Counted from the stretch's first letter, positions 10,024 through 21,228 are shown. The stretch is 64,000 nt of DNA from Dryocosmus kuriphilus (GCA_038277395.1 CM076190.1:128742197-128806196), one strand, 5' to 3'. The notes: generated from the letters alone by a model not told the origin. Made by a program: numbers and translations.

Positions 10024-11334
10024 CGAGGGCCTACCCAAAAGAAACCGAACTACTTTTGTACAAAGTTATTATTTTGATTTTTCTACAAAAAACATTTAAT
10101 CTCCTTCAAAGTACTCTCCATTGGAGACAATACACTTATCTAATCTTTTATTCCATTGTTCGAAACATTTTTTAAATTCCTCTTTTGTGATGCTTGACAG
10201 CGCCTCCGTCGTTTTTTCCTTCACTTCAGCTACGTCCGCAAAACGCTTTCCTTTCATGTCCCTTTTCATTCGGGGGAATAAAAAAAAGTCACAGGGGGCT
10301 AAATCGGGTGGGTGAGGAACAGTGGCCATGCTATTTTTGGTCAAAAATCGGCGCACAGAAAGAGCTGTGTGAGCAGGGGCGTTGTCGTGGTGGAAAAACC
10401 AGTCCCCCGACTGCCACAAATCAGGCCTTTTCCGTCGTAAACTGTTGCGCAATCTTTTCAAGACTTCCAGGTAAAATGCCTGATTAACTGTCTGACCCGG
10501 TGGAACAAATTCTGAATGGACGACTCCTCTCACATCGAAAAAACAAATGAGCATCGTCTTAATGCTTGACCTCACCTGACGAGCTTTTTTAGGGCGAGGC
10601 GAATTTTGAGTCTTCCATTGACTTGACTGTTGCTTAGTTTCAGGATCGTATCCATAACACCACGATTCGTCACCTGTTATGACCTTGGAAAAAAAGTTTG
10701 GATCATTTTGGAATTCCTCCTTCAAAGCAGAGCATGCTTGCACGCGGCCTTGTTTTTGCTCTGCAGTCAGCAGTCGAGGAACAAATTTTGCAGCCACCCT
10801 TCTCATCCCCAAATCTTCACTTAGAATTCTCTGTACTGAACTCCAACTCTGGCCAGATTTCTCCACAACTTCTTCGATGGTCCTTCGTCGATCTTCCAGG
10901 ATGATTTCACGAATTTTTTCAACATTTTCGTCGGTTCGGGCCGTCGAAGGACGTCCAGAGCGAGGTTGATCGTCAATTGACATTTCCCCACTTTTAAAAC
11001 GAGAAAACCACTCGAACACTTGAGTTTTTCCCATAGCATCATCCTTGTAGGCCGTTTTTAACATTTGAAGAGTTTCTGTGCCCGTTTTCCCGAGCAGGAA
11101 GCAAAACCTCACGTTGGCACGCTGATCACGAAAATCAACCATCAGAAAAAACGACGAGCGCGCAAAGCAACAGTCACAAAAAAAATTACACACACCAAAT
11201 GCAAACTTACACAGTGATAGCAGTTGGCATACTAACTGGTGAAAAGTGCCTCTACACGCACCTACCGGCAAAAACCCGGTACTACAACTCCGCTCCCCAC
11301 AACATCAGTTCGGTTTCTTTTGGGTAGGCCCTCG
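10024..11334 (-). mobile_element. mariner element, copy 1
   Basis: Perfect 28-bp inverted ends start CGAGGGCCTACCCAAAAGAA and are flanked by TA (10022-10023 and 11335-11336). Length is 1311 bp. It is inserted in an exon of the P-like gene. Copy 2 at 53851-55164 differs by few bases and by a 3-bp indel near the right end, so both moved recently on the time scale of this window. Confidence 0.95.
10096..11142 (-). CDS. mariner transposase, 348 codons, YSP lost from the catalytic signature
   Basis: The open frame runs from MVDFRDQ (ATG at 11142-11140) to EYFEGD and a TAA at 10098-10096. An upstream ATG at 11271 gives 43 extra residues, but the internal start gives the usual length of about 345 residues. 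It has two helix-turn-helix regions (around KTQVFEWFSRFKSGE and SVQRILSEDLG), a linker SGRPST, FVPRLL in place of WVPHEL, and catalytic motifs TGDESW and HHDNAPAHT. The usual YSPDLAPxD signature is here HPPDLAPCD: three residues are absent in frame, leaving 31 rather than 34 residues between the second and third Asp. The frame is fully open, so it could be expressed if transcribed, but activity is doubtful. Confidence 0.93.
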   Translation of the reverse strand: MVDFRDQRANVRFCFLLGKTGTETLQMLKTAYKDDAMGKTQVFEWFSRFKSGEMSIDDQPRSGRPSTARTDENVEKIREIILEDRRRTIEEVVEKSGQSWSSVQRILSEDLGMRRVAAKFVPRLLTAEQKQGRVQACSALKEEFQNDPNFFSKVITGDESWCYGYDPETKQQSSQWKTQNSPRPKKARQVRSSIKTMLICFFDVRGVVHSEFVPPGQTVNQAFYLEVLKRLRNSLRRKRPDLWQSGDWFFHHDNAPAHTALSVRRFLTKNSMATVPHPPDLAPCDFFLFPRMKRDMKGKRFADVAEVKEKTTEALSSITKEEFKKCFEQWNKRLDKCIVSNGEYFEGD

Positions 11335-11336
11335 TA

Positions 11337-11510
11337 TTATAAGTACGAACTTTTGCGGACATATCCATGTCAATAATTAATGTTTTTGGACATTGACATT
11401 CTTTATTCCATTTTTCTATAACAACTCTGCATCGGTTCTTAATTCCTGCCAACCAACTTCTAGGCAATGAAGTTTGAATATCATGTTTTAAATTATGAAA
11501 CGTATACTTC
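11337..11510 (-). pseudogene. P-like exon interrupted by mariner
   Basis: The open stretch includes SLPRSWLAGIKNRC and CPKTLIIDMDMSAKV, then meets the TA at which the mariner at 10024-11334 is inserted. I do not recognise a named domain here. Position and strand fit the N-terminal half of the P-like transposase. The mariner ends exactly at this frame, so an exon was hit. Confidence 0.45.
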
Positions 11511-11604
11511 TCACTCTTCTTCGCTTGTTGAAAAGAAAAATATGCAAAAAATATTGTATTTTTTTAATGAATCCTTTATGAAGATTGATATAAATGCTTG
11601 ATAG

Positions 11605-11730
11605 CTACAAAATGATGAATCAGCCATATGTAAAATTGCGTCGTACCCGGGGAAACAGAAAACCATTCTTATTACGCTCCTCTACGATTTCAATCGATCC
11701 AGTAGCATTTTCCTAAGCCACACTGCGTAG
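11605..11730. repeat. Direct duplication of a P-like linker segment (partner 12090-12205)
   Basis: About 120 bases are repeated in the same orientation roughly 480 bp apart. Both copies contain the run AGAAAACCATTCTTATTACG and the flanking bases resemble each other. The duplication lies wholly inside the P-like gene. Confidence 0.65.
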
Positions 11731-11757
11731 ACTCTCAATGGTGAGAGTTGCTTCAGT
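11640..11757 (-). pseudogene. P-like linker exon, copy of the 12.1-kb linker
   Basis: The exon starts after TTGTTTCAG (AG at 11758-11759). It reads TEATLTIESLRSVA, then a TAG, then a segment ending NKNGFLFP that is almost the same as the C-terminal linker of the THAP exon at 12085-12205. The shared block shows a local duplication of part of the gene. One in-frame stop breaks it. Confidence 0.5.
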
Positions 11758-11878
11758 CTGAAACAAATTTATAATTTTAAAAGTACTTGCAATGAATTTT
11801 TATGTTTTTCGATATATTTTAGTGGATGCACTTGATAGTTGAGATAATAAATTTTCGATCTACAAAGTTGACTCGTAC

Positions 11879-11995
11879 CTCAATAAGCGGAAGGCTTTCT
11901 TCTTCGATATCCATCGATTCGGCAAAGATTTCCAAACCCACATTGTTGTGCATCACTTTGGTGACATTTTGTTCAGGATAGAGCAAGTCAAAATC
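11879..11995 (-). pseudogene. P-like intact 39-codon linker exon
   Basis: This is an exactly bounded exon of 117 bases: 3' splice site AG at 11996-11997 and a GTACGA donor directly after 11879. It encodes 39 residues without a stop, starting DFDLLYPEQN and ending EEESLPLIE. It has no recognised domain. Its place between the THAP exon and the coiled-coil region makes it a likely acidic linker of the P-like protein. It is phase 0 at its 3' end, and the next exon starts in frame after TTGTTTCAG at 11758. Confidence 0.55.
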
Positions 11996-12084
11996 CTAAG
12001 AATTTCCAAAGAATAATTTTTTAAGACAAAGGCAACAGTGGTATTAGAATAAGTAATGAATATTGCAATGGAAATACTCGATAG

Positions 12085-12380
12085 CTAAGATGATAAATCA
12101 GCTATATACATAAAATTGCGTCGTATCTGAGGAAATAGAAAACCATTCTTATTACGATCCTCTACGATTTCATTTGATTCAGTAGCACTTTCCTGAGCCT
12201 TTATCGGGACGGCATTTGGCTTTAGAGTAACTCGAATTTTCGGTATATGGTGAATTGTTCCATCAGGCATTTTAGTTTCGTAAAATGCTTCTATATCCGG
12301 AAGTGGAGTTCGCAAACACAATCAACTTCTTGCAGATGAATTGAAAGAGCGTTTTCCCACTCGTTTCTAAAACCTTTATC
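12085..12380 (-). pseudogene. P-like exon: THAP domain C-terminal half
   Basis: The exon begins after a good 3' splice site (TTCCTTGCAG, AG at 12381-12382). It encodes a Trp-containing helix, a CELHF motif (the C-x2-H zinc ligands) and then, after a one-base frame change near 12320, a KPNAVP motif. THAP domains have the pattern C2CH followed by AVPTIF, and the CELHF and AVP parts match. The first Cys pair would lie upstream and I could not place it with confidence. After the THAP part the frame continues through a linker to a stop near 12085. Part of this linker (about 12090-12205) is duplicated at 11605-11730. Confidence 0.65.
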
Positions 12381-12399
12381 CTGCAAGGAAAATTAATTA

Positions 12400-12776
12400 C
12401 AAACTTACATTTGAAACATGCATATGAATTAAATGGATTTCTTATAAACACGTGGCATGCTCGTAAATAACTTATAAAATTATAATCTTTTTTACTTTAT
12501 ATTTATAAAAATGCTTTTTTCCCTACTTTTGGGACTTTAAAAGAACTTAGCTTTACAGCGTTTTGTGTTTTCAAATAGTGAGCACTAATGCTGCATTTAA
12601 CGAACTTTCGACATAACCACTTTCTTTCCGAAATCTCACGCTTTTCACAATTCTGCGAAGAATTATGACATGTTAATATCTATGATTATAGTCATTAAAT
12701 TATTATATAGATTCAAATTTGCAAATGTCACAAATATTTCTTTTTTCGTCTATTTTTTGCAGGTTATGTCCGCACA

Positions 12777-12828
<52 letters not shown>

Positions 12829-13000
12829 TACATTTTACTAATTTTACTCAATACAATATCTGAAAAAAATTGTTCTTACTTCCTCCATTATAAGAAATGA
12901 TCCACAATTTCTTACAATTCACCTCATTATCTGCTATTCACAAAACGATTAGCTGACAACTGACAAACATGAAGGACATAAAAACAAATTCAAATTGCGA
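12400..13000. other. AT-rich region with a (TA)n microsatellite at 12780-12830
   Basis: Only a (TA)n tract of about 20 units, broken by TACATATATACA, is distinctive. A 76-codon frame through it encodes an Ile-Tyr run and is not a gene. The remaining part may hold the first THAP exon of the P-like gene near 12540-12650, but I could not show it. Confidence 0.5.
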
Positions 13001-15365
13001 CGATTGGCGGTGGCCATTGGTAAGACTCCCTATGCGAATATCACTCCATCAGTCGAGAAGTATTTGCACTGCGAACTTCCGATTGAAATTGACTCATTTT
13101 TCGATACACTAGTTTGGTCTCCTTATGTCTGTTCTCCATGGTGAAATTAATCAGTAACCGAAAGGCGATGGTGGTTTGAGTCGAAATTCGGATAATAAAC
13201 AAGTACGGCTGGTTGTCGAGCTACAGGCGTAGAAATCTGACGCAGGTAAAAACAGTCATTTACCGACAGGCGATGATGGTTTTTTGTCCGTGCTAAAATG
13301 TCACTCAATCAGTAACCAAATATGTCGGGTTGCCAGATACAGGCTTCAGTGTCAGGGGTCAATTCCAAGCTAATGTTTGTAAAATAATAGTTCGGCAGAA
13401 GGGTTCTATTCCAAGTTAAATATCTGTAAAATTAGTCAACAATTGACAGGCCATGGTGTTTTTTGTCCGTAATAAACTGAAACTCAGACAATAACTAAGT
13501 GCGGCGGGTTGCTGAGATATAGGCTTCAGGGGCAGGGTTCTGTTCCAAGCTGAATGTTTTTAAAACGACAGCTCGGAAGGATTCTGCTCCAGGCTAAATG
13601 CCTGTAAAATTAGTCAATAATCGACAGGCGATAGTGGTTCGTGTCCGTGCTTGTAGAAACTTTTATTCTCGAAGCTTCTAGAAAATAGAATTTGCAACGC
13701 AACGCTGTAATATGGGCTTATGAATTTCCTATTTATTCAAATTAGAAATTAATTGTTTAATTCTTTAATTTGAACAAATACTTAATAGCTTGGGCTTGAT
13801 ATTGTTGATGGATTGATTGATGGACGTTAACTTGAGCAATATCCAAAATGTCTACCCATCAATGTTTCAAAGTTTCTCGATGGATGGAGCAACGTTAGGG
13901 CGTGAAATTCAACCCACCGATGTGCTGAAAATCCATCGTTGAGCGGGAATTCCTTGAGGTGTCGACATATTTCAACACGCATACGCATCATAGTATCAGC
14001 ATTCTCTAGGACTTCATTTAAAAAAATATTTTACTTATTTGTTGATAAATTTTAAGTTTAGTAGCCAACGTAAGACTTGCGATTTTCCAAATTCTTTCAA
14101 AATATTACATCATATGCCTAAAATTCTATAACTTTATCTGACAGATCATTAATATCATTCATAAATAATAAATCCCCAATCTTATAGAAATTTTGCAAGA
14201 TTAATAATGTGATTCTTGGAAAAAGGGTTCATGTTCATACTAAATAGAAAAGTAATTATAAGAGCAATTGTACGATATGCAAAAATAATTTAAGTCTTTC
14301 CCAAATATTTGTGAGATATCTAATAATATGATTTTCAACATTTCTCATTGCGTTGTATGATTTTAGATATTGAAAGGAGGGTGTCATATTACCTGCTCTT
14401 GGCGTCACATACTTTCAAATCAGATTAATTGCATTATATTTATTGTGAAAGTTCGTTTGTCGCATAAAGAGTAAAGTAAAGAACTGATACGGAATTTGAT
14501 ATTAAAACTAGAAAAGATATGACGTCAAACGAGTGACGTACAACTATAAAATGTTTAAATAATTCCTTTCTCGATAAATTTTAAGAACAATGTCAGCAAA
14601 TATCAAAAGAAATCCGCTAAGGAATTAGTTAATAAAAAAGCTAAGAGATAACTGGAAACGAGTGATGCATACTTTTGGAATGTATAAGCATTCAATTTAT
14701 TGATAAAATCAAAGACCGACCAACTTAAGTCTTACGTTTTACGAAATGCTTAGAAAAATATTACAAGATATCCCTAAAATGCTATAGCATAGAATTAAAG
14801 TGTTTTAAGTATTGTGTTTGTCAGTAATAATCGAAGAGGGAACCTATTTTACAAATCTGAATTACTTATTCAACTATTATGAAAAACATCAAAACCTAAC
14901 CTACTTTACAAACGGTTTATTTCCCGGAATTTATATTACTCTTTTCCGGCAGATAAATATCGAAATCCGTGACTTTTGAAAGTGTTTCCTCATTAGAAAC
15001 AGAAATACAATAATGGGTTTACCCTGATATTCTTTAAGCAAGTAAGTAACTGATTCAATATTATTTTCTTATTTGATTTCACTATAAATAATTCTATTGG
15101 CCAATCTGGATGCATATCTTTCTCAAAATTTTTCTTTATATTTACTGAGGAGGAGGAGGAGGAGGAGGAGGAGGAGGAGGAGGAGGAGGAGGAGGGAGAA
15201 GGAGGACAAAGTTGTAGTGAAGTAAAATACTCAAAATTTTGCATTCAATGGTTACAAGCCTTAGACAGTCAGTTAGAAAACTCTAAAAACTGAGATGAGT
15301 CTTCAAATTTCTTTAACAACCAAAATGAGTGTGGGTGAAAGAAAGTAAGAAGTAGAAATACATTT
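13000..15365. repeat. Dispersed non-coding unit, left copy (partner about 56.4-59.3 kb)
   Basis: The unit starts with degenerate tandem phrases (CTGTAAAATTAGTCAATAAT, GACAGGCGATGG) to about 13650. It continues with GAAGCTTCTAGAAAA, GAATTTGCAACGCAACGCTG and blocks such as GGTTCATGTTCATACTAAAT. The same blocks occur in the same order and orientation at 56.4-59.3 kb. It continues after the insertions at 22.66 kb. No open frame of note was found. It could be the body of a large non-autonomous transposon or an old segmental duplication. Confidence 0.65.
15146..15207. repeat. (GGA)n microsatellite
   Basis: About 16 GGA triplets are followed by an imperfect end. The corresponding position in the related copy at about 22855 has only GAGGAG, so the tract expanded in this copy. 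The poly-Ser frame on the minus strand is an artefact of the tract. Confidence 0.9.
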
Positions 15366-15373
15366 TAAACAAT

Positions 15374-16452
15374 CTGCCCGCTTCGCGGGCACATTCTCGT
15401 CGCGCGCTTCGCATGAAGTATGAGCGCGCCTCGGGCGCGCGTCTATTGGCATTCACGCTTCGCACTCGATAAATTATTCACCTCACGCTACACCCTCGGT
15501 GCTTGTGGATCGTATAAACCTTTAAATTAAAAATTACGAAAGAAATTATTTTACTTAAAGCTCTATCGCCCTTAAGGAATCCATTTTCATCATGACACTT
15601 ACACTTCGCGCTCGATAATTACATTTTTCTAAAACACATTGTAGATTGGTAAAGTTTTTTAGTGATTTTCAAATTTTCACAATACAGGATTTCGATTCTT
15701 AAAAGTAAAATGATGAGTCTTATAAATAAATTTTGTAGCTCTTTCCAAGGTGAACAATTCTGCTTGTTAATATTTTCTCATACCTTGCATAGTTTTGCTG
15801 AAAAAAGTGGTTTTCTTTATATTTCATAACATACTTCACGAATAACTCAAAAAGTACGCGTCTGTTCAAAAAAATGATAGAAAGCAAATTTGTAGATCTT
15901 TTTGAGGTGAAGAACTTCGTTTATTATCATTTTCCGTATCTTGCATGGTTTGGCGGGAAATTTGAAATTTTTTATTTTTAATAACGTTTTCTCGATTAAA
16001 ACAAAAACCGTTCATTTTATCGAAAAATGGTTGAAACAAAATTTTCAGATTTTTTTTAGGTGAACAATTTTACTCTCTACTGTTTTTTTTGCATCTCGCA
16101 TATCTTAGCCTGAAAATGGATTTTTTGATTTTGTGAAAACCGTTTTTGATGGATAAAACTATAACCGTTGGTCAAAAACCGCTGGTTAACGAACTCGTCC
16201 TTTCCTTTACCGCTTAAAGAAGTATACCAAAGCGAAATTCAATCCGATTAGTCCTTCGAAAGTTATCGTAGGAACAGGCTCCAACGATAATGACAACAAC
16301 GACAACAACAACAACGAAGACAACAGACAGACAGACACCTTCGTAGAAACCGTTTCTTCGGATTCAGGAGGTCTTAAAACGTGGAGATTTCATGAAATCC
16401 GCGAGAGTCAAATTCTACATAAATCTAATACCTTCTCTGATGAGAATGTAAA
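15374..16452 (+). mobile_element. Single arm of the GC-palindrome fold-back family
   Basis: It starts TCTGCCCGCTTCGCGGGCAC, then has the CGCGCTTCG blocks, CTTAAAGCTCTATCGCCC, the AT-rich body and the CTTTCGAAAGTTATCG-like end with an (AAC/GAC)n tract. It ends near TGATGAGAATGTAA at 16450. The second arm is missing. It is inserted in the dispersed unit: the related copy at 23.05 kb joins the two flanks without it. Confidence 0.7.
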
Positions 16453-17239
16453 AATATATTTCATAAACCCGTGTGGAAAAATTTCTAGCCGTTGTACTGT
16501 TTCTGTTTAGTCCGTCTTGAATCTACACTGGCGCGGCACAGATAGACTGTCCAGTGGCTAGGCCGAAATGTAACGCTCGAATCGTCTAGTTTCTAGAAAG
16601 AGAGTCTATTTTGATAAAAAAATAATAAATAATAAAATAAAATAATTATTTTTTATTTAATAAGTCTAATATATAGATTTTGTCGTCAATTAAAAATAAA
16701 AGAAGGGTTTTGTGCATACAAAAATCAAAAAATTAGTTTTCTCAAAACGCGAACATACGGTGGGTGTCGAACCTTTCATGCAGCTCCATTATATGTTGCT
16801 GGTAGTTTTATCTCGACGTCTTAGCTAACTAAGCTAACTGAAAGTTGAAAAATTATTCGTATTTGCCGGATATCAACTATAATTCATTCCGGTATTATGG
16901 AAATCAAATTATTTATATTCAAAAATATATAATTTTTGTTCATAACTTTAAATAAATAACTATAAAGAATTACACAAGTAATTTCTGTCAAAATTATTAT
17001 TTTCTAAAATATAATAAATATAACACATTAAATTTTCATTATACATATTTTAATTAATTGTCATAATATTAAAATATATATATATACATATATATTAATT
17101 ATTGTTTAATTATTTCTTATCAGAATATATATTCTTACAATTCAGGAATATTAACATTATTAACTAATCGAATTGGAGATGTTATATTGTTAATATTAAT
17201 TGTTACGATAATAATATTAATTTTTGTTATTAATTTATT

Positions 17240-17245
<6 letters not shown>

Positions 17246-17280
<35 letters not shown>
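17246..17280. repeat. (TA)n microsatellite
   Basis: The tract is interrupted at 17278 by the possible solo LTR, and TA repeats resume at 18944. Confidence 0.85.
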
Positions 17281-17285
<5 letters not shown>

Positions 17286-18943
17286 CGATAATCCCCACCT
17301 CATGGGACTGAAGGCTTTGAGTATCGCTACAACATTGGCTTACCCTACGTGACTCGAAATGAAATTTGAAAAGTCGAAAATTTTATTAATGCTGGTTAGG
17401 CGTCAGACACCCGGAAGGGGTATCGCTCAAAGAACACTCAAAAAAAAAAAGGAAATTTAGATAGCAAAAATGTAAAACCCCAAAAAAAGCAAAAGAAAAG
17501 ATGAAAACTACTACAATTAACACTATCCCGCACTAGCTCGGAAGGAGAGGGATTTGATTGGGGCGTCGAAACAAATCAGAACTCAGTCGGAATATAATAA
17601 TGCAGCAAGTCATGCAAGGTAAAATTATAAAGTATGTTTATTTAAAATTGACTAGAAATGAGGTGAAATATTATAGATATGTCGGCATTGACGCTTAATT
17701 TACTACATAAATCCGCGAACACATTAGACTCTCAAGGTTACGGCCTCGTGGCAAAGTACTAAGAAATTTACTCTCAAACCGGCAGAATCTCTGCGGCAAC
17801 AACATAATCAAAACTAAATTCTAAGCGGCAATAGTCTTATTCTAACAAGAATAGTCAAACAATCGCGAAATGCTAGAAGAAAACCCTCAGAAAATTAAGC
17901 TAAGTGAATTTCTTTGTACAATGAAAATTTTATTCGCGACGACATTCAAAATGGCGCATGGCCTGAAAGTTCTATGCGCTACTACCTCTACTCACTCTTT
18001 CACTGGCTCAACATACTGAAAAAAGGATCACTAATGAAAAGAACGAAACTCGAAACAAGCAAAGAAAAATCTGAGACCATAAATGATTAGGATTTGCCTC
18101 CACCTACCTGCTTCCTCGCAGCCCTGATGCTCTCATCCTTCTTAATACGGGAAGGAACCGCTCCAAGAAAAACAGGGAAAACGCCACCAATGGCGGCTAG
18201 TGGCGATCCCAGCCAAAAGAGCTCGAAACGTTATTCAACGATGGCCAAATCGGAACTAACTCTGCGCCGCTTTCTTCCCGTGAGTAGCGTCTCTCCGCAC
18301 GTCAATGTCCCGTCCGGCAGGTGCTGCCCTCCCGAACTATTCTTCTCCACCCGTCGGTATCGTACCGGGTCCCTGCTCTCTACTGGTATTTCAGGACTGA
18401 CATCCCAAACATCATGGGTGCATCCTCCGCGATTTCTGACACATCGTGGGGAGTTCCTGTCTCCGTCCACGGATTTCCATCGCGGCGAATCGCTTTCCCT
18501 GAAGTGGGTGAGGCTCGTGCGTGTGCAATGACATGAAGTGCGAAGTGCGGAGTGCCAGGTGATATGGGGCTACATCCGGACTAGTGGGATCATCTGTATG
18601 TGTTTCCAGAAGGTCGGCTGTTCGAGGCGGAATCCCGGACTTCGCGGAAAGCAGGCAAGCTCACAAGTCCGACGGTCTTCGCAAACCTATTTGTCCCTTT
18701 CTTTATAACTTTAAGCAGTACAGAAGGTAAATTAATATACATAAACTTACATAAGCATCCTTAGGCTACTAGACTGACATACCCACTCACACGTTCATAC
18801 CCATGTTTACCTCTCACGTCTGTGAGTTCCTCTTTGGCCACCAAATTCTTCCCTTCAATTTCTTATTTTAAGTTCAAACCGATTATTATGTATCAGCATG
18901 GGGAGAGGATCCCGAACGGGGTAAAAATCACCACGTTATAACA
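17278..18943. mobile_element. Possible solo LTR inserted in a (TA)n tract
   Basis: The segment is richer in GC than its surroundings. It starts TATTATAACG and ends CGTTATAACA, which would be TGTTATAACG/CGTTATAACA after one G-to-A change at the start. TATA lies on both sides, but in a TA tract this is weak evidence of a 4-bp duplication. A 145-codon frame at 18094-18531 shows no known domain and I do not call it. It could instead be an unclassified DNA element. Confidence 0.42.
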
Positions 18944-19056
18944 TATATATATATATATAATTTAAAAATTAAATTTGTGGGAAACACGGTCTCTCAGAGC
19001 CAATAAATTTTCCCTTTAAAAATTATCCATCATTTTCCATTATTTTATTATGTCAA

Positions 19057-19087
19057 GCTTTCGACTGGATATCTCAGTCATCTTCAG
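19057..19087 (-). ncRNA. Hammerhead-like ribozyme core in a Penelope-like end (minus copy)
   Basis: On the minus strand the sequence CTGAAGA is followed by a 5-bp stem (GACTG/CAGTC) and GAAA. This matches the conserved hammerhead core CUGANGA-stem II-GAAA except for one extra base before the stem. Penelope-like elements are known to carry hammerhead motifs in their terminal repeats. Stems I and III were not verified. Confidence 0.35.
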
Positions 19088-19410
19088 GGCCTCATTACAT
19101 ATATATTAAAATACCACTTGATCGACGTTATATAATTAAAAAATCAAAATAAATAAATATACATACTTCTATATTGGGGATGGATTTCTACATATAAATT
19201 TTAGTGAGTAAACACCCCGTACAAACACTAGTCATTACGAGCACAATAACATGTATCGTGTGTCGGACAATCTCTTTAAAAAAAATTAATTTTCCACGTC
19301 ATTAAATTACAAGAGGTGTTTCTCCTTCGAGGGACAACAGGCTACTAGTAAGATATCAAAATGTCACAACCTTAAATGTATTGAAATAGAGAGATATAAG
19401 TGTTGGTATT

Positions 19411-19990
19411 TTATTGTAGTTTGATTTTATTGGAAAGTTTATCATATATAGGGTTCAAAGATTTAGTGTCTGTTTGTCTATTTATTGTGTTTTTTGTTGT
19501 TTTAATAAAAACCAGCTCAGCTATATTACGTTTAAAATAATTATTTTCTTTATTTAAAATTTTATATTCTTCCCATTTAAAGTCGTGGTCATTATTCAAT
19601 CTGTGTTGGGTGACAACCGAGTGATTAGAAATTACATGATTAATATTATTTTTATGTTCTTTAATTCTCGTTATAATTTTCCTTTTGGTCTCCCCAACGT
19701 ACGATGCATCGCAATTCCTAAATTCAAGTTTGTATACTACACCCTGTGTGTCATCTTTGGAGAGTACATCTTTTGCTCTCTTTATAACATCCAAATTTCT
19801 TTGTTGTTAACCTTATAGGCCGTTCTTATGTTATGCTTTTTATTGATTCTACTTAAATTGACAAGTTACATACAAATGGAATACTTATGGTGTTATTTTG
19901 GTCAAATTGTTTCTTTACAATATTAATATTAGTACTATTCTGATAGTTTTTTATCTTCATTAATCTTCTATTTACATGTTTTTCAATAAA
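19411..19990 (-). pseudogene. Penelope-like GIY-YIG endonuclease fragment, minus copy
   Basis: The frame 19794-19411 encodes GVVYKLEFRNCDASYVGET, then KIITRIKEHKNN and the C-terminal stretch. GIY-YIG endonucleases of Penelope-like elements nick target DNA. The first Cys of the CxxC pair usual before the endonuclease motif is changed (EFRNC, versus ECRDC in the plus copy). Upstream sequence to about 19990 corresponds to the plus copy at 20340-20530 but is broken by a stop and indel. The RT part is absent. Confidence 0.78.
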
Positions 19991-20022
19991 TTCATCTGGG
20001 TAATTATAACAAAATTAATTGG

Positions 20023-20304
20023 CAATGTCCCTTTTATTTTCGTTACCTAGATGACATTTTAACGGCGGTACCTGAAGAGAAGGTGGCAAAAATCATAAGT
20101 ATTTTTAACTCCTTCCATGAAAGACTAAAATTCACTTACGCACTTGAAAATAATGGAAAGATAAATTTTTTAGAATTGAAAATCAATAAAGATAAAGAGA
20201 ATAAATTCATTTTCAATTGGTATACAAAACCTACATCTTCGGGTAGATACATCGACTTCCTTTCGAAACATCCCACTTCTCAAAAGATTGGAGTAGTTGT
20301 TTGA
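20023..20304 (+). pseudogene. Penelope-like reverse transcriptase, C-terminal fragment
   Basis: It begins in the catalytic region with FRYLDDILTA (YxDD box) and continues INFLELKINK and the WYTKPTSSGRYIDFLSKHP block characteristic of Penelope-type RTs. It ends at a stop at 20304. Everything before the YxDD box is missing because of the head-to-head junction with the minus copy. Confidence 0.82.
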
Positions 20305-20347
20305 CCAGTAGACCGAGCCATAAAATAATCTAACAAATAGAGGATTA

Positions 20348-20905
20348 ATGAAGATAAAAAACTACCAGAATCGTACTAATATTAATATTGTAAAGAAACA
20401 ATTTGACCAAAATAACACCATAAGTATTCCATTTGTATATAACTTGTCAAATAATTTAAGTAGAATCAATAAAAAGCATAACATAAGAACGGCCTATAAG
20501 GTTAACAACAAAAGAAATTTGGATGTTATGAAGAGAGGAAAAGATGTACTCTCCAAAGATGACACACAGGGTGTAGTATACAAACTTGAATGTAGGGATT
20601 GCGATGCATCGTACGTTGGGGAGACAAAAAGGAAAATTATAACGAGAATTAAAGAACATAAAAATAATATTAATCATGTAATTTCTAATCACTCGGTTGT
20701 CACCCAACACAGATTGAATAATGACCACGGCTTTAAATGGGAAGAATATAAAATTTTAAATAAAGAAAATAATTATTTTAAACGTAATATAGCTGAGCTG
20801 GTTTTTTTTATTAAAACAACAAAAAACACAACAAATAGACAAACAGACACTAAATCTTTAAACCCTATATATGATAAACTTTCCAATAAAATCAAACTAC
20901 AATAA
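20348..20905 (+). pseudogene. Penelope-like linker and GIY-YIG endonuclease, open 185 codons
   Basis: The frame is open from 20348 to a stop at 20903-20905. It contains the linker (IPFVYNLSNNLSRINKKH), a CxxC (ECRDC), the GIY-YIG core GVVYKLECRDCDASYVGET and KIITRIKEHKNN. It lies just after the RT fragment and is separated from it by a short broken stretch. In intact elements RT and endonuclease are one protein, so this is the 3' part of a 5'-truncated copy. Confidence 0.85.
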
Positions 20906-21228
20906 AATACCAACGCTTATATCTCTCTATTTCAATACATTTAAGGTTGTGACATTTTGATATCTTACTAGTAGCCTGTTGTCCCTCGAAGGAGAAACAC
21001 CTCTTGTAATTTAATGACGTGGAAAGTTAATTTTTTTTAAAGAGATTGTCCGACACACGATACATGTTATTGTGCTCGTAATGACTAGTGTTTGTACGGG
21101 GTGTTTACTCACTAAAATTTATATGTAGAAGTCCATCCTCAATATAGAAGTATGTATATTTATTTATTTTGATTTTTTAATTATATAACGTCGATCAAAT
21201 GGTATTTTAATATATATGTAATTAGGTC

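Larger units (their letters stand above)
781..12380 (-). pseudogene. P-element/THAP9-like transposase gene, decayed, split by nested insertions
   Basis: Read on the minus strand, blocks with P-family character appear in the expected order: a THAP-like zinc-binding exon (about 12.1-12.4 kb), acidic and linker exons (11.3-12.0 kb), a coiled-coil and leader region (7.2-9.4 kb), an RNase H-like catalytic exon (2.37-2.83 kb), the insertion-domain region (1.5-2.05 kb) and the C-terminal domain (0.78-1.44 kb). P-type transposases bind DNA with the THAP domain and cut and join with an RNase H fold using GTP. Many exon edges still show AG/GT. Frameshifts, internal stops, a Gln at the expected catalytic Glu and two transposons inside exons show that it is dead. 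A host-domesticated P-like gene is unlikely for the same reasons. Confidence 0.82.

Noticed and set aside
18094..18531. 145-codon frame in the GC-richer segment
   Set aside because: No domain, overlapping frames on both strands, lies in a possible solo LTR.
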